Origin: Taibaiella sp.
GTDB lineage: Bacteria; Bacteroidota; Bacteroidia; Chitinophagales; Chitinophagaceae
Reading direction: 5' to 3'
Assembly: GCA_019739295.1 (NCBI GenBank)
Contig: JAHHDV010000022.1
Location: forward strand, 1 to 64,000
DNA length: 64,000 bases
Every line of letters begins with the position of its first letter. The stretch's first letter is position 1. This document shows positions 39,499 through 49,447 of this stretch, one piece after another. The notes under the pieces were generated by a model. That model was not told where the DNA came from and did not search any database. It was given only the letters and a program-made list of their open reading frames with translations. The translations under genes were made by a program, and so were the position numbers.

Positions 39499-39873
39499 AT
39501 GGAAGCTGTAGCCTACATTCACCAACAATTAAATACCCAAAAAGAGCATAAGCCTTTTAAAGCCGGGGATAACATAACTGTCAATTACAAAATTATCGAA
39601 GGTACCAAAGAGCGTATCCAGGCTTTCCGTGGAGATGTTATCAAGATCCAGGGACAGGGTGCTACACGTACTTTTACCGTTCGTAAGATTTCTGACGGAG
39701 TGGGCGTAGAGCGTATATTTCCTTTTAGCTCTCCTAATGTCGATTCTGTCGAAGTGAACAAAATAGGTAAAGTGCGCCGTTCTAAAATCTATTACCAACG
39801 CAACCGTTTTGGTAAAGCAGGACGTATCAAAGAGAAAATCTACAGGGCCGCTGCCGCTGCAGATAAAAAGTAA
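39499..39873 (+). CDS. rplS: 50S ribosomal protein L19
   Basis: 124 aa. FKAGDNITVNYKIIEG, RIQAFRGDVIKIQGQG, TFTVRKISDGVGVERIFPFSSPNVDSVEV and RRSKIYYQRNRFGKA are all L19 hallmarks. It sits 58 bases after rplT rather than in the trmD-rplS arrangement common elsewhere. A strong terminator follows. Confidence 0.96.
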   Translation: MEAVAYIHQQLNTQKEHKPFKAGDNITVNYKIIEGTKERIQAFRGDVIKIQGQGATRTFTVRKISDGVGVERIFPFSSPNVDSVEVNKIGKVRRSKIYYQRNRFGKAGRIKEKIYRAAAAADKK

Positions 39874-39898
39874 TTCCGGCAACTGTTGTAAATTGCTT

Positions 39899-39933
39899 GA
39901 AAAACCCGAAGTGTCATACACTTCGGGTTTTTT
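39899..39933 (+). terminator. Intrinsic terminator after rplS
   Basis: A 14-bp perfect stem (39901-39914 with 39918-39931) with CCCGAAGTG core, 3-nt loop and a T6 run. Confidence 0.9.
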
Positions 39934-40065
39934 ATTGCTAATTTGGTATACAAAGATGTCTCTATTAAAAATTCTTGATTAAGTTGCCTGCAAAATAGCA
40001 AATCCTAATGGCAGGTGCCAGATATATTTGCTCTTCTGATTATTATTTCAATAAGAAAAGGAACT

Positions 40066-41952
40066 ATGGCTTATCAGGAATTATATCAAAAAAGTATAGA
40101 GCAAAAGGAAGCTTTTTGGAAAGAGGAAACTTCCAAATTAAACTGGTTTCACCATCCGGAAGAAATCCTCAGTGATCATGGGAACGGACATGCCGATTGG
40201 TTTGCCGATGGCAGGATCAATATGAGTTTCATCTGCCTGGACGTACACATTGCCAATGGCCGCGGGGATCAGAATGCTATTATTTATGATAGCCCGCTTA
40301 CGGATATTGTCCGGTATATTACATACAATGAGCTGCATCAGAAAGTATGTGCCTTTGCTGCCGGTTTGTATAACCTGGGACTGGCTAAAGGGGATACAGC
40401 CATTATTTATATGCCTATGATCCCGGAAGCCATCGTCGCTATGCTAGCTTGTGCCCGGTTGGGGGTGATCCATTCCGTAGTATTTGGCGGTTTTGCCCCG
40501 CATGAGCTGGCAGTTCGTATTGATGATGCCAAGCCGAAAGTCGTCATTTCCGCTTCTTACGGGATAGAATTTGGCAGGAAAATCCCCTATAAGGTTTTGG
40601 TGGACCAGGCACTGGCTGAAGCCCGTCATCAGACACATCGTCAGATCTACTTCAGGAGGGAGAAAGGTTATGATGATCTCTCGGGTCCTAATGAGATGGA
40701 TTTCGAAGCTTTTTATACCTGTGGAAGTATACAACCGGTACAGGTAGAAAGTAGCCACCCGTTGTATATCCTCTACACTTCAGGCACCACAGGCAGGCCT
40801 AAAGGGATCGTCAGGGATACCGGGGGTTATGCTACGGCATTGAGACATACTATGGAATATTTCTATCATGTAAAGCCTGGTGACGTTTTCTGGGCAGCCA
40901 GCGATATTGGCTGGGTAGTAGGCCATAGTTATATAGTCTATGCACCTCTGCTATATGGCTGTACCACTGTTCTTTATGAAGGGAAACCTGTCAAGACCCC
41001 GGATGCAGGTGCCTTCTGGCGGGTGCTGGAGCAGCATAAGGTGAATGTATTGTTCACTGCTCCTACTGCCATAAGGGCGATTAAAAAAGAGGATAATACG
41101 GGCGCTTTGCTCGGCAAATACAATATCAGCAGCCTCAGGCAATTGTTCCTGGCAGGTGAACGCTGTGATATCAATACTTACGAATGGATCAGTAACCTGC
41201 TGCAGATACCTGTTATCGATCACTGGTGGCAGACGGAAAGCGGCTCTCCTATGCTGGGTATGATGACCGCTATTGAATCCAGGCCACCGAAGCCCGGAAG
41301 TGCCGGGTTCAGTGTAAGTGGTTTTGACATCAGGATTCTGGATGAAGCAGGCAATGAAGCGGGGCCCAATGAGGAGGGGAATATTGTGATACGGTTACCC
41401 TTACCACCAGGCTGTCTCACCGGGTTATGGAAGAGTGAAGCCCGGTTTCAGAATGGGTACTTTACTGCCTATCCCGGGTATTACCTGGCAGGAGACAGTG
41501 GCTTCAGGGACGAAGAAGGATATTTTTTTGTTATGGGGAGGATCGATGATGTGATCAATGTCAGCGGTCACCGGTTAAGTACTGGGGAAATGGAGGAAAT
41601 TGTCAGCAGCCATAAGGCTGTGGCAGAGTGTGCCGTAGTCGGAATGGCAGATGTCCTGAAAGGACAAGTGCCGTTAGGCTTAGTTGTCCTTAAGGATGAT
41701 GCCGATGTGATTGAAGAATCCCTTGAAGAGGATTTGGTACAACTGGTACGGGAGCAAATCGGTGCCATCGCCTGTCTGAAGACGATCATTGTCGTTCCCA
41801 GGCTACCCAAGACAAGGAGTGGTAAGATCCTGAGAAGGATTATCGCGCAGATAGCGGACAGGAAAACCTATGCGTTGCCTTCAACCATAGAGGATATTTC
41901 CGTATTGGAAGAAATAGAATATTCTATCATAAGAAGATTAGGTGCGGATTGA
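40066..41952 (+). CDS. Propionate/acetate-CoA ligase (PrpE/Acs family)
   Basis: This 628-aa ANL-superfamily enzyme activates a short-chain acid to its acyl-CoA through an adenylate. The nucleotide motif YTSGTTGRPKGIVRDTGGY is closer to propionyl-CoA synthetases (VxRDxGGY) than to classical Acs. WWQTESGSPM, the hinge MGRIDDVINVSGHRLSTGE and the C-terminal acetylatable-lysine motif LPKTRSGKILRR are present. The frame is open to 40015, but the ATG at 40066 follows an AAAAGGA-like site and begins a family-like N-terminus. The gene sits alone between two terminators. Confidence 0.88.
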   Translation: MAYQELYQKSIEQKEAFWKEETSKLNWFHHPEEILSDHGNGHADWFADGRINMSFICLDVHIANGRGDQNAIIYDSPLTDIVRYITYNELHQKVCAFAAGLYNLGLAKGDTAIIYMPMIPEAIVAMLACARLGVIHSVVFGGFAPHELAVRIDDAKPKVVISASYGIEFGRKIPYKVLVDQALAEARHQTHRQIYFRREKGYDDLSGPNEMDFEAFYTCGSIQPVQVESSHPLYILYTSGTTGRPKGIVRDTGGYATALRHTMEYFYHVKPGDVFWAASDIGWVVGHSYIVYAPLLYGCTTVLYEGKPVKTPDAGAFWRVLEQHKVNVLFTAPTAIRAIKKEDNTGALLGKYNISSLRQLFLAGERCDINTYEWISNLLQIPVIDHWWQTESGSPMLGMMTAIESRPPKPGSAGFSVSGFDIRILDEAGNEAGPNEEGNIVIRLPLPPGCLTGLWKSEARFQNGYFTAYPGYYLAGDSGFRDEEGYFFVMGRIDDVINVSGHRLSTGEMEEIVSSHKAVAECAVVGMADVLKGQVPLGLVVLKDDADVIEESLEEDLVQLVREQIGAIACLKTIIVVPRLPKTRSGKILRRIIAQIADRKTYALPSTIEDISVLEEIEYSIIRRLGAD

Positions 41953-42025
41953 TGTTATGCTTCCGGTCTATGTTTTTCGTTATGGTAGGCGAAGAAAACA
42001 GGATTTTTACAGTATTTATCATTAA

Positions 42026-42084
42026 ACAAAAGATTGTACAAAATGGTTGTGATATGCAACCAAATGATACAATCTTTTGTTATT
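42026..42084. terminator. Bidirectional hairpin terminator
   Basis: ACAAAAGATTGTA (42026-42038) pairs perfectly with TACAATCTTTTGT (42068-42080), with an inner GGTTG/CAACC stem. It separates two convergent genes. Confidence 0.75.
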
Positions 42085-42116
42085 TCGGATCTGAGGAGAT
42101 AAGGGGCTAGGAATAC

Positions 42117-44511
42117 TTATTTCTTAATGATTATTCCCGTAAAGTTTTGAGCCCCTGTTTCGATTTTGTAGTAATAGGCCCCATGAGGGAGATGAGGAAT
42201 ATTTACAAAGCATTCATTACTTCCTTTTGTAAGGGTAATGGTTTTTTTCGAACACAACCTTACCTTCTATATTACTAAGAACGATATTGAGTACATCATT
42301 TTCTTTATTCGTGTACTCAATGGTGAAAGATTGGGTGACTGGGTTTGGAAAAATGATAGGTTCCAGGTAAGGGGACTGTAGGTGAAGGATAGTACTGTAC
42401 TGGAACTGTCCATTCTTTTCGATCATTTTAAGCCTGTAAAAGCCGGACTGTTTTGCCTGATCTGAATATTTATACTCCTGTATACCTGCTTCATTCCTGG
42501 CACTTAATTTTCCGATCTTCTCCCATGATTTTGAATCGGCGGATTTTTCCAGGATATAGAAATCCATTTCAGATTCATCGGCTGTTTTCCACCTGAGTTC
42601 GTTATATTGCCCCTTGGTTTCGCCTTCGAATGAGATAAGGTTTACGGAAAGAGGTGCCCCCTCACTTGCGACAGCAAATGGCGAGAACTCCGTGACCCCG
42701 CTGCCACTGATAAAATATGGATTAAACCCTAATGCCGTACTCAACTCCTCTGGCTCCCATCCTGTTCCGTTATAATGAGAAAACAAACAATTGTCCCGGT
42801 CAAACCCGGGAAGTTCATCCTCATTGTACCAACTTAACTGAATGGTTGCATTTGACCCTCCTGTTACGCCTTCAGACACAAACCATGTTTTATTAACTGC
42901 TCCGTTAAGTATTTGATCTACGCCGTCAGAACCTGTATAGGATTCAAAAACCCCATCCATCACGGAGACGGTAAAATTGTCTGCCGTACCTGAATTGTTG
43001 AGGATTAAAGGCGAGTAGGAACTGATATTGCTTCCAACAGGGAAAAGTATGTTGCCTGTAGTACCCCCGGAGCCAATATTTTGTCTTGTCAGTTGACCAG
43101 AGCTATTACTGACCACAAAAGATGCGGTACTCCCACCGGATATGGCTGAGGAAGAAGGAAGTGTCAGGTCATAATCATTCAAAATTAACCATCCGGAACT
43201 CAGTAGTAACTGTTCGGATACGGAGATATCACCCGTTAGGTTTTTGGATGATCCCCCTTCGATCTGCAGTCTTTTATAAGCACCTGCAGGAATATTCTGA
43301 TCCAGCGTGCCTGAAAAGATCACCTCTCCGTCTTCAGCTGATAGACTGCCTGCGGCAATAGAGGGTGTTGAAAGGATTTCAAGGCTACCACTTCCTTCTA
43401 TGGACAATTCGGCCCCGGCTTCGATATTGATATTATTACAGATAGCATCAACTCCGTCACCAATTACAGGTTGGTTCGGAGCAGAAGATGGAATTGTAAC
43501 ATTTGTGGATGAGGAGGGAACCGTTCCGCAATCCCAGTTCGCCGTATTATCCCATGAAGAACTGACAAGACCGTTCCAGGTTCCGTACGCATTTACAGTA
43601 AGGGATGCCGGATCACTGACTGCATCAGGAGGTATTCCTCCTGTTACCCTGCATCTATATTCATATCCATTCATTGAAGAGGTTACATTATTTACAGTTA
43701 ATATAGGAGTATGGACATCATCATAAGTAGCATCATCAATTACATTCACAAAGGTTCCGCCGGAGGACGTTCTATATTCCCATTGGTAACTGACCGCATT
43801 GATGGCTGTAACTGAGAATGAAGTTTCAGAGCCTTCGCAAATGATAACATCATCCGGTTGGGCTGTAATAGAGGCTTCGGTCATAGCAGTTCCATTGACC
43901 ACAACATTATCTATAAATGGTCCTCCTGTATAGCCAGAGGGTAGACTGCCATCTGTAGTTACGATCCTGATCCATACATTTGTCTGATTATCACACGAAG
44001 CGGGTAAGGTATAAATTTCGGTGGAAGACAGCCCTGTGGTTGGGATTGTGCCTAAATAGGAAAACTCCGAACCCAGGTCAGTCCAGGGACCTGTACTACT
44101 GCTTGTGCTATATTGAGCTTTGAAATTTCGGGGACCGAATTCACTGAAAAATTCCGAATAAAAAAACTTACTTCTATACTCGTATAGTTGGTAGTCGCAA
44201 AATTGAAATTGAAATTGGCAACTCCGGCACCAACATTCCATCCATTAGAGGAAAAAATCATATCGGTGAAATCCCAAGGAGAACTTGTGATGAATAAGGT
44301 AGGAATACCATCCGGGGCAGATTGCCCGGAGCCACTCAGTTCCCTGCCGTCATTCATTGCTAAAGCGTATGTTTCCTCTATCGGCGGTTCAAAACCAAAA
44401 AAGTCCACCCACTCAACAAGAGTAGTCCTGGGCCTGGATATACTGCTGGTCGGCCCTGTAGATGCTGAATAAGAGTAAGATAATTAAAACTTTGTGTAAA
44501 ATGCTTTTCAT
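42117..44511 (-). CDS. T9SS-exported, Ig-like-domain surface protein, three frameshifts
   Basis: About 795 aa restored. The start is MKSILHKVLIILLLFS, a signal peptide at 44511. A slip near 44470 and another at the A5 run 44147-44151 precede the main frame. The protein has a jelly-roll-like N-terminal domain, then an Ig-like domain (ITAQPDDVIICEGSETSFSV ... YEYRCRV), then low-complexity Ser/Gly beta sequence. Near the end are DFYILEKSADSKSWEKIGKL and a T9SS sorting domain beginning FPNPVTQSFTIEY. A third slip in the T7 run 42242-42248 creates a false stop at 42217; the corrected frame ends ...YYYKIETG...GIIIKK at 42117. It is probably a surface or secreted adhesin-like protein; no enzyme motif seen. 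Confidence 0.8.
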
Positions 44512-44875
44512 AATTTAGGTTTTAGTAAAGATTCGCTAAATTAACCATGTTTTAATAAGCATAAATACATATGTAAGTATAAATTTTAATTAAAATCGTA
44601 TAAATAAGCCCTGACCTTTTTTTGTATAAAGTTATATATGTGTTTATTTTTTAAGTTTTCGTTTTACATGTCTTATTATTGAAAATTAAAGGTTATTTAC
44701 AGATTTGACTTTAGGGTTGCGGGTATAATTATTTAAACTTTTTATATTCTTATGCTTATTTTCATTCAATAAAAAAAGAGCTCTTTCCACATCTTATGTT
44801 CGAAAATTAATAGCTGCCCGTAGTTTTTATTGGTATAAACGCAAGGAGATAGTAGTAACTTTGCTGCCATTGTTT
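44512..44875 (+). promoter_or_regulatory. Divergent AT-rich intergenic region with promoter for the lpxH-like gene
   Basis: This 364-bp gap between divergent genes contains no believable gene. TTG at 44830-44832 and, after 23 bases, a perfect -7 element TAACTTTG at 44856-44863 point to transcription starting near 44870. This makes the ATG at 44876 the likely start of the next gene. The promoter of the minus-strand T9SS gene must lie here too but was not resolved. Confidence 0.5.
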
Positions 44876-45674
44876 ATGCAGGTATTACCGGGAAAGAAAG
44901 TTTATTTTGCCAGTGATTTTCACTTAGGGTTGCCGATGGATGACCATGACAGGTCCAGGGAGAAGAGGATCTGTGACTGGCTGCTTATGGCGGCACAGGA
45001 TGCATCCTGTATTTTCTTACTGGGAGACCTGTTTGATACCTGGTTTGACTATAAAAAAGTAGTCCCCAGGGGTTTTTACCAGGTTCCTGGGGACTTTGGC
45101 CCGGGTCGCGGACGCAGGTGTCAGGATCGTGGTCTTTACCGGGAATCATGATCTCTGGATGCAGGATTATTTTCAGGAGGAATTAGGTATAGAAGTAATT
45201 CGTGAACCGCGGGATTACGAGATAAATGGAAAATCATTTCACCTGGCCCATGGTGATGGCCTGGGCCCCGGGGACCATGGTTATAAATTGTTGAAGAAGG
45301 TATTACATCACCCGGTAGCGCAATTTTTGTACAGGATGCTGCATCCCAGCATCGGGGTAGGCATAGCCCAATATTTCAGCAGGAAGGGCGCCAAGCATGT
45401 AGAGCGGGCGGAACCCTACCTGGGAGATGATGAAGAGTGGCTGGTAGCCTATGCCCGGCAGAAGCTATCCGGCCGGCATTATGATTATTTTATTTTTGGG
45501 CACAGGCATCTGGCTTTGGATATCGCTCTGAGTAATGGAAGCCGGTATATCAACCTGGGAGACTGGATCACATTCGATTCCTATGCCGTATTTGATGGCA
45601 CTGATATACAGCTCATAATCCGGAATAAAGATCATTTACAAACAGGACAACCGAAGGGAAATATTCAGCAATGA
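44876..45674 (+). CDS. lpxH: LpxH-like UDP-2,3-diacylglucosamine diphosphatase, one frameshift
   Basis: This calcineurin-type metallophosphoesterase of about 265 aa probably hydrolyses UDP-2,3-diacylglucosamine to lipid X in lipid A synthesis. Metal-binding motifs run in order: FASDFHLG, LLGDLFDTW, FTGNHDLW, LAHGDGLG and FGHRHLAL. The frame breaks at the T5 run 45073-45077. With four T it reads PRGFTRFLGTLARVADAG and joins the second frame to 45674. The start ATG follows the promoter at 44830-44863. The last bases overlap the sixA-like start (ATGA). Assignment to LpxH rather than another family phosphoesterase is likely but not certain. Confidence 0.82.
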
Positions 45675-46180
45675 GCAAGAAAGTGTACATCATGCGACAT
45701 GCCAAAACCGAAGACGCTTTTTTGGCAGACAAACCGGATTTCCAGAGAAACCTCACCGAACGGGGGAAGTCTGATGCTGCAATGATAGCTGAAAGATTTC
45801 GGGGAAAGCATCCTTCTCCGGAACTCATTATAGCAAGCACTGCAATCCGTGCTGCTGATACGGCAAAGATTGTAGCGGGAGCTACAGGCTACGCGGAGGA
45901 AAAGATCCTTTGGGATAAGGACCTTTACCTGTGTGAGGCTTCAAAGATAGACCAGGTGATTTCCGGTATTTCCGGGGACTATACTACTGTTCTCATTATT
46001 GCGCATAACTTCGGTATTACCGATTTTATCAATCATAAAATAGAGGATTTCTTTACAGACAATCTTCCTACGGCAGGAATAGCATGTTTTGAATTGCCCA
46101 TAACATCCTGGAACCAGAATCATGGTCAATTAAAAGGTAAAAAGATTTATTTGGATTATCCAAAGAGAAAAATTCAGTAA
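45671..46180 (+). CDS. SixA-like phosphohistidine phosphatase (histidine phosphatase superfamily)
   Basis: This 169-aa protein has the branch-1 motif RHAKTE near the N-terminus (the RHG/RHA signature with the catalytic His), SPELIIASTAIRAADTA, and the second catalytic His in IIAHNFGITDF. Length fits SixA, which removes phosphate from phosphohistidine proteins. The substrate here is unknown. Its ATG overlaps the lpxH-like stop, so the two are co-translated. Confidence 0.87.
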   Translation: MSKKVYIMRHAKTEDAFLADKPDFQRNLTERGKSDAAMIAERFRGKHPSPELIIASTAIRAADTAKIVAGATGYAEEKILWDKDLYLCEASKIDQVISGISGDYTTVLIIAHNFGITDFINHKIEDFFTDNLPTAGIACFELPITSWNQNHGQLKGKKIYLDYPKRKIQ

Positions 46181-46203
46181 TATACAGATTAATATAAGCA
46201 TAT

Positions 46204-47698
46204 ATGATAATTGAGATTGCTGTACATGAAGCAGAGCTGGCGAAGATATTTAACCGGCACTTTGGTACAGACCCTGATGAGATCCGGATGATTCCCCCCA
46301 GTGGTTCGGAGCGGATTTATTTCATTTTACGGAACGGACAGTACAGGGCTGTAGGCGCTTACAACCCGGACCTCAAGGAAAACAGAACCTATTTTTACTT
46401 TACAGAACTCTTCCTGAAATACAAACTACCTGTACCCGAGTTATATTTTAAGGACAATCATAAAGGGTATTACCTGTTGGAATATAAGGAAGGTCCGTCG
46501 TTGCTGGATATGCTGAAGCAGGACGGATATACAGAAGAAGTAAAGGATATCTATAAGCATGTCCTGGAATACCTGGTCCGCTTCCAGCTGGATATTCTTG
46601 AAGAGGTTGATTTCTCAATGTGTCATTCGGCACAGGAATTTGATCAGAACCAGATCCTTTCGGATTTGTTGTACTTCAAGTATTACTTCCTGGACATGCA
46701 AAGAATCAGCTACGATAAGACCGCACTCCTGAAAGAGCTCCAGGAGATGGCCGGCAATATGGCAGCTGTACAGCCCAAGACCTTTATGTACCGTGATTTC
46801 CAGAGCCGAAATATCCTTGTGGACGATCACAACCAGCCTGCATTTATTGATTACCAGGGAGGAATGAAAGGATTACCTCAATATGATGTTGTGTCGCTTT
46901 TGTGGCAGGCAAGGGCAGAGCTCCCTGAAGACTGGAAGCGGGAATTGTTCAACCATTATTATAAGACGTTGACGTCGAGTAAAAAATGGGTGCATATCAA
47001 TGAAATCGAATTCAGGAAGACCTACCTGGATTGTGTCTTGCTCAGAATGATACAGACTTTGGGTGCGTACGGCTTCAGGGGACTGATAGAAGGGAAGGAC
47101 CATTTCCTGCAAAGCATCTACCCCGCTTTGAAGCAGTTGAGAGGCTTCATCGACGAACATCCCAGGCACCCTTCCTTCCAGGAGTTAAGAACGGTACTGG
47201 AACAGATTACTTCGGATAGGATAATAGAAAAATATAACACATCCGGGAGACCTGCTTATCCCAATACCGGCAAGTTAAAGGTGAAGATATATAGCTTTTC
47301 CTTTAAAAAAGGTACGGCGGCCGATATATCCGGAAATGGGGGAGGTTTTTGTATTTGACTGCAGGGGGATCCTCAACCCCGGAAGAGAAGAAATTTACAA
47401 GACCAAGACCGGAAAGGATATAGAAGTGATCCAGTACCTGGAATCCAAAACCAAAATGCCTGAGTTCCTCCGTCACGTATTTGATGTAGTGGATACCCAG
47501 GTTGAAGATTTCCTGCAGAGAGGTTTTGAGGACATGATGATTTCTTTTGGCTGTACAGGTGGGCAGCACAGATCCGTATATGCTGCTGAAAGAACTGCGG
47601 CTCATCTCAGGGATAAATACGGCATTGAGCATATTGATGTGTTGCACATGGAGCAGTCACCCCATGACCGGAACAGATCCTTCGGAGGACAACTATGA
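46204..47698 (+). CDS. AmgK-like sugar kinase fused to a RapZ C-terminal domain, one frameshift
   Basis: About 497 aa restored. The N-terminal 330 residues are an aminoglycoside-phosphotransferase-fold kinase. YRDFQSRN holds the catalytic Asp (D198) and Asn (N203), then IDYQGGMKGLPQYDVVSLLWQAR follows, close to AmgK, the anomeric MurNAc/GlcNAc kinase of peptidoglycan recycling. An extra T in the T5 run 47346-47350 breaks the frame. With four T it reads GGGFVFDCRGILNPGRE and continues into a RapZ C-terminal domain with its hallmark GCTGGQHRSV. RapZ in other bacteria senses glucosamine-6-phosphate. A kinase-sensor fusion for amino-sugar recycling is an inference. The end of the gene after 47698 is uncertain. 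Confidence 0.82.
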
Positions 47699-47803
47699 AA
47701 TGGATGATGAAGATCTTCAAATGCCTGTTCAGGAAGAAGAAGTGCTGCAGGTAAGAGCAATACATGGCCTCATGTGTATCCGCTGATGTAATGGATATTT
47801 ATG

Positions 47804-47811
47804 TACATTTG
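47804..47811 (+). promoter_or_regulatory. -7 element upstream of the small membrane protein gene
   Basis: TACATTTG, a perfect TAnnTTTG, lies 26 bases before the GTG start at 47837. An AAAAAGGA purine-rich site lies between. Confidence 0.45.
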
Positions 47812-47836
47812 CCTGACAAATTAAAAAGGAATTCAA

Positions 47837-48188
47837 GTGAATCAAGACGCCAGAGATTTAATACAGCAACGCAAGCATAAGCGCGTACCCGACAATACAT
47901 GGTTAGGGTTAGCGCTGGGATTGATATTTCCCATATTTGGAATCCTGCTTTTATATTTGTTCTGGGGTGACGGAGACTTTGGGCTGTATGTCCGCAGTTT
48001 CGCAGATACTGCATCACCGGTAGCCATGCGTCAGGCTTCTAAGATTATTTTCCTTATCCATGTTCGCCATGCTGATTCCATTCAATTATTTTTTAAACAG
48101 GAAAAAGTATTTGAGCACCCGTGGAGTCATCTTCGCAACTGCATTTTATGCGATCCTGATCATTCTTTACAATTTTGTTTGGCAATAA
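47837..48188 (+). CDS. Small membrane protein of unknown function, one frameshift
   Basis: About 116 aa restored. A GTG start follows an AAAAAGGA site. A basic N-terminus (QQRKHKRVPDNTW) is followed by a membrane helix (LALGLIFPIFGILLLYLFW). An extra T in the run at 48048-48051 shifts the frame. Corrected, it continues with SLSMFAMLIPFNYFLNRKK and a last helix FATAFYAILIILYNFVW, ending at the TAA of 48186-48188. The uncorrected frame would run on through the tRNA gene, which supports the correction. No family is recognised. Confidence 0.7.
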
Positions 48189-48189
48189 T

Positions 48190-48220
48190 TTGGAAGTTCC
48201 ATAATCGTCTTGTACATTTG
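48190..48220 (+). promoter_or_regulatory. Promoter of the tRNA-Gln gene
   Basis: TTG at 48190-48192, a 20-base spacer and a perfect TACATTTG at 48213-48220 match the Bacteroidota sigma-factor consensus in both elements and spacing. The tRNA begins 17 bases further on. Confidence 0.75.
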
Positions 48221-48237
48221 CACTCCCAAAGACGGAT

Positions 48238-48308
48238 AGTTCTATGGTGTAAAGGTAGCACAACTGATTTTGGTTCAGTTAGTCTTGGTTCGAATCCAGG
48301 TAGAACTA
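48238..48308 (+). tRNA. tRNA-Gln (anticodon TTG)
   Basis: A full cloverleaf can be drawn. The acceptor stem AGTTCTA pairs with TAGAACT and the discriminator base is A. The D stem is GTGT/GCAC. The anticodon stem ACTGA/TCAGT has loop TTTTGGT, and the T arm is CTTGG-TTCGAAT-CCAGG. CCA is not fully encoded (ACA follows). Confidence 0.95.
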
Positions 48309-48312
48309 CAGG

Positions 48313-48347
48313 AAAAAAAGCCCCGGTAACCCCGGGGCATTTGTTTT
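48313..48347 (+). terminator. Terminator after tRNA-Gln
   Basis: GCCCCGG (48320-48326) pairs with CCGGGGC (48332-48338), preceded by an A7 run and followed by a T-rich tail. Confidence 0.8.
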
Positions 48348-49054
48348 GTATTTCAGGCAGAATGGTATCCAGCGGAATTACCGTTTCAATGATTTTTCGG
48401 AGCACATTTTTGCCAAATGAATAATAACAGGGCGCTCCCGTCTGTATTCAATAAGCGCTATATTCAGCGATGAAATTTTTCCAGGGTTTTTGTTCCGGTA
48501 TTTTTTAACTAAAGCAGTAAACGCTTCTGTACCAGTCCGGAATTTTTCCGGGAAGTTTAGGTTGTTCCGGTGACCTGATAGGTCAGAAATCAATTGAATT
48601 TGCCCGTTTATTCGGCTCTCATGGTCCTGTTTTTAATGTTACAGATTTTGTATCCTATGGGATATTTTGGAGAGGTTAATTTTTCGTTTAATTATATTAT
48701 TATCAATTTTTCTTAATTTAAATTTATTTTCTAAGTAAAAATTAGTCCTTTTTACTAAATATTTATATTCAACTATTTAATAGAAAATAATATATTATTT
48801 TTTACTATTTTTAAAATTTAAATTTTGATTTTTAATTTTTGTTTTGTTAATTTTGTCAAAATTAATTGTGAAATTGACACTATTGATGGGTCCCTCCATG
48901 CAAAAAATTGACCGATTGATACAGGTCAAATCATGTATTGCCCGGATCTGAATAATATTTACTGAGGATTGATAATATGATTTTTATTTAATCATTATAA
49001 ACTGAGTAATAAGCATTGATTTATGACCGACTATAGGTACCGGAAAATAGGTTT
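48348..49054. other. Non-coding, extremely AT-rich stretch before the RHS locus
   Basis: No convincing gene was seen. A minus-strand frame at 48378-48593 (71 codons, Lys/Arg-rich) is possible but matches nothing I know. From 48661 to 48840 only 21 of 180 bases are G or C. The promoter for the following operon presumably lies here, but no clear -7/-33 pair stood out. Confidence 0.6.
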
Positions 49055-49447
49055 TTGGAATTTAAATATAAGCACAGTCAATCAGTGAATAAGGCTATCC
49101 ATATATTATTTATTTTTTTATTGACCTTTCACTCAGCCTTATCACAGAAAGAGGAGACATCCCCCTTTATTATCAGTACAGGACTTCCTTTCGTTGAAGA
49201 CAAAGAAACCTTTTTGAACATCCAGGTGGCTGACCTGGAGCCTGGGGAAGCAATAGAAAGCAATATAAGGATCACAACATATTATTTTGACGGCAGGTCA
49301 TCGCAAGACAGCCTCCTTTTATACAAAGCCCTTTTTGAAAAAAGTTCTCATTGGCAATACTCCTGTTCAAAGAAACAATCCGGCTTACAGATAAGGAAGA
49401 GCAGGAAGGATTTTATATTCATTCTTCATATAAGGATCAGTTGCTGA
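49055..49447 (+). pseudogene. Beta-barrel-like surface protein, N-terminal piece of a broken gene
   Basis: The frame opens with a TTG at 49055; the GTG at 49085 is the more natural start, giving NKAIHILFIFLLTFHSALSQ, a signal peptide. A beta-rich segment follows (FIISTGLPFVEDKETFLNIQVADL). The frame slips in the A6 run near 49340, after which the true sequence moves to other frames, so residues past about 97 of this piece are wrong. It is the first gene of the plus-strand operon that reaches the window end. Confidence 0.6.

Noticed and set aside
47837..48424. 195-codon frame running through tRNA-Gln
   Set aside because: The second half is out of frame. Removing one T at 48048-48051 gives a shorter membrane protein that ends before the tRNA promoter.
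48378..48593. 71-codon minus-strand frame after tRNA-Gln
   Set aside because: Not overlapped by a known gene and so possible, but no recognisable features; kept only as a note in the intergenic entry.
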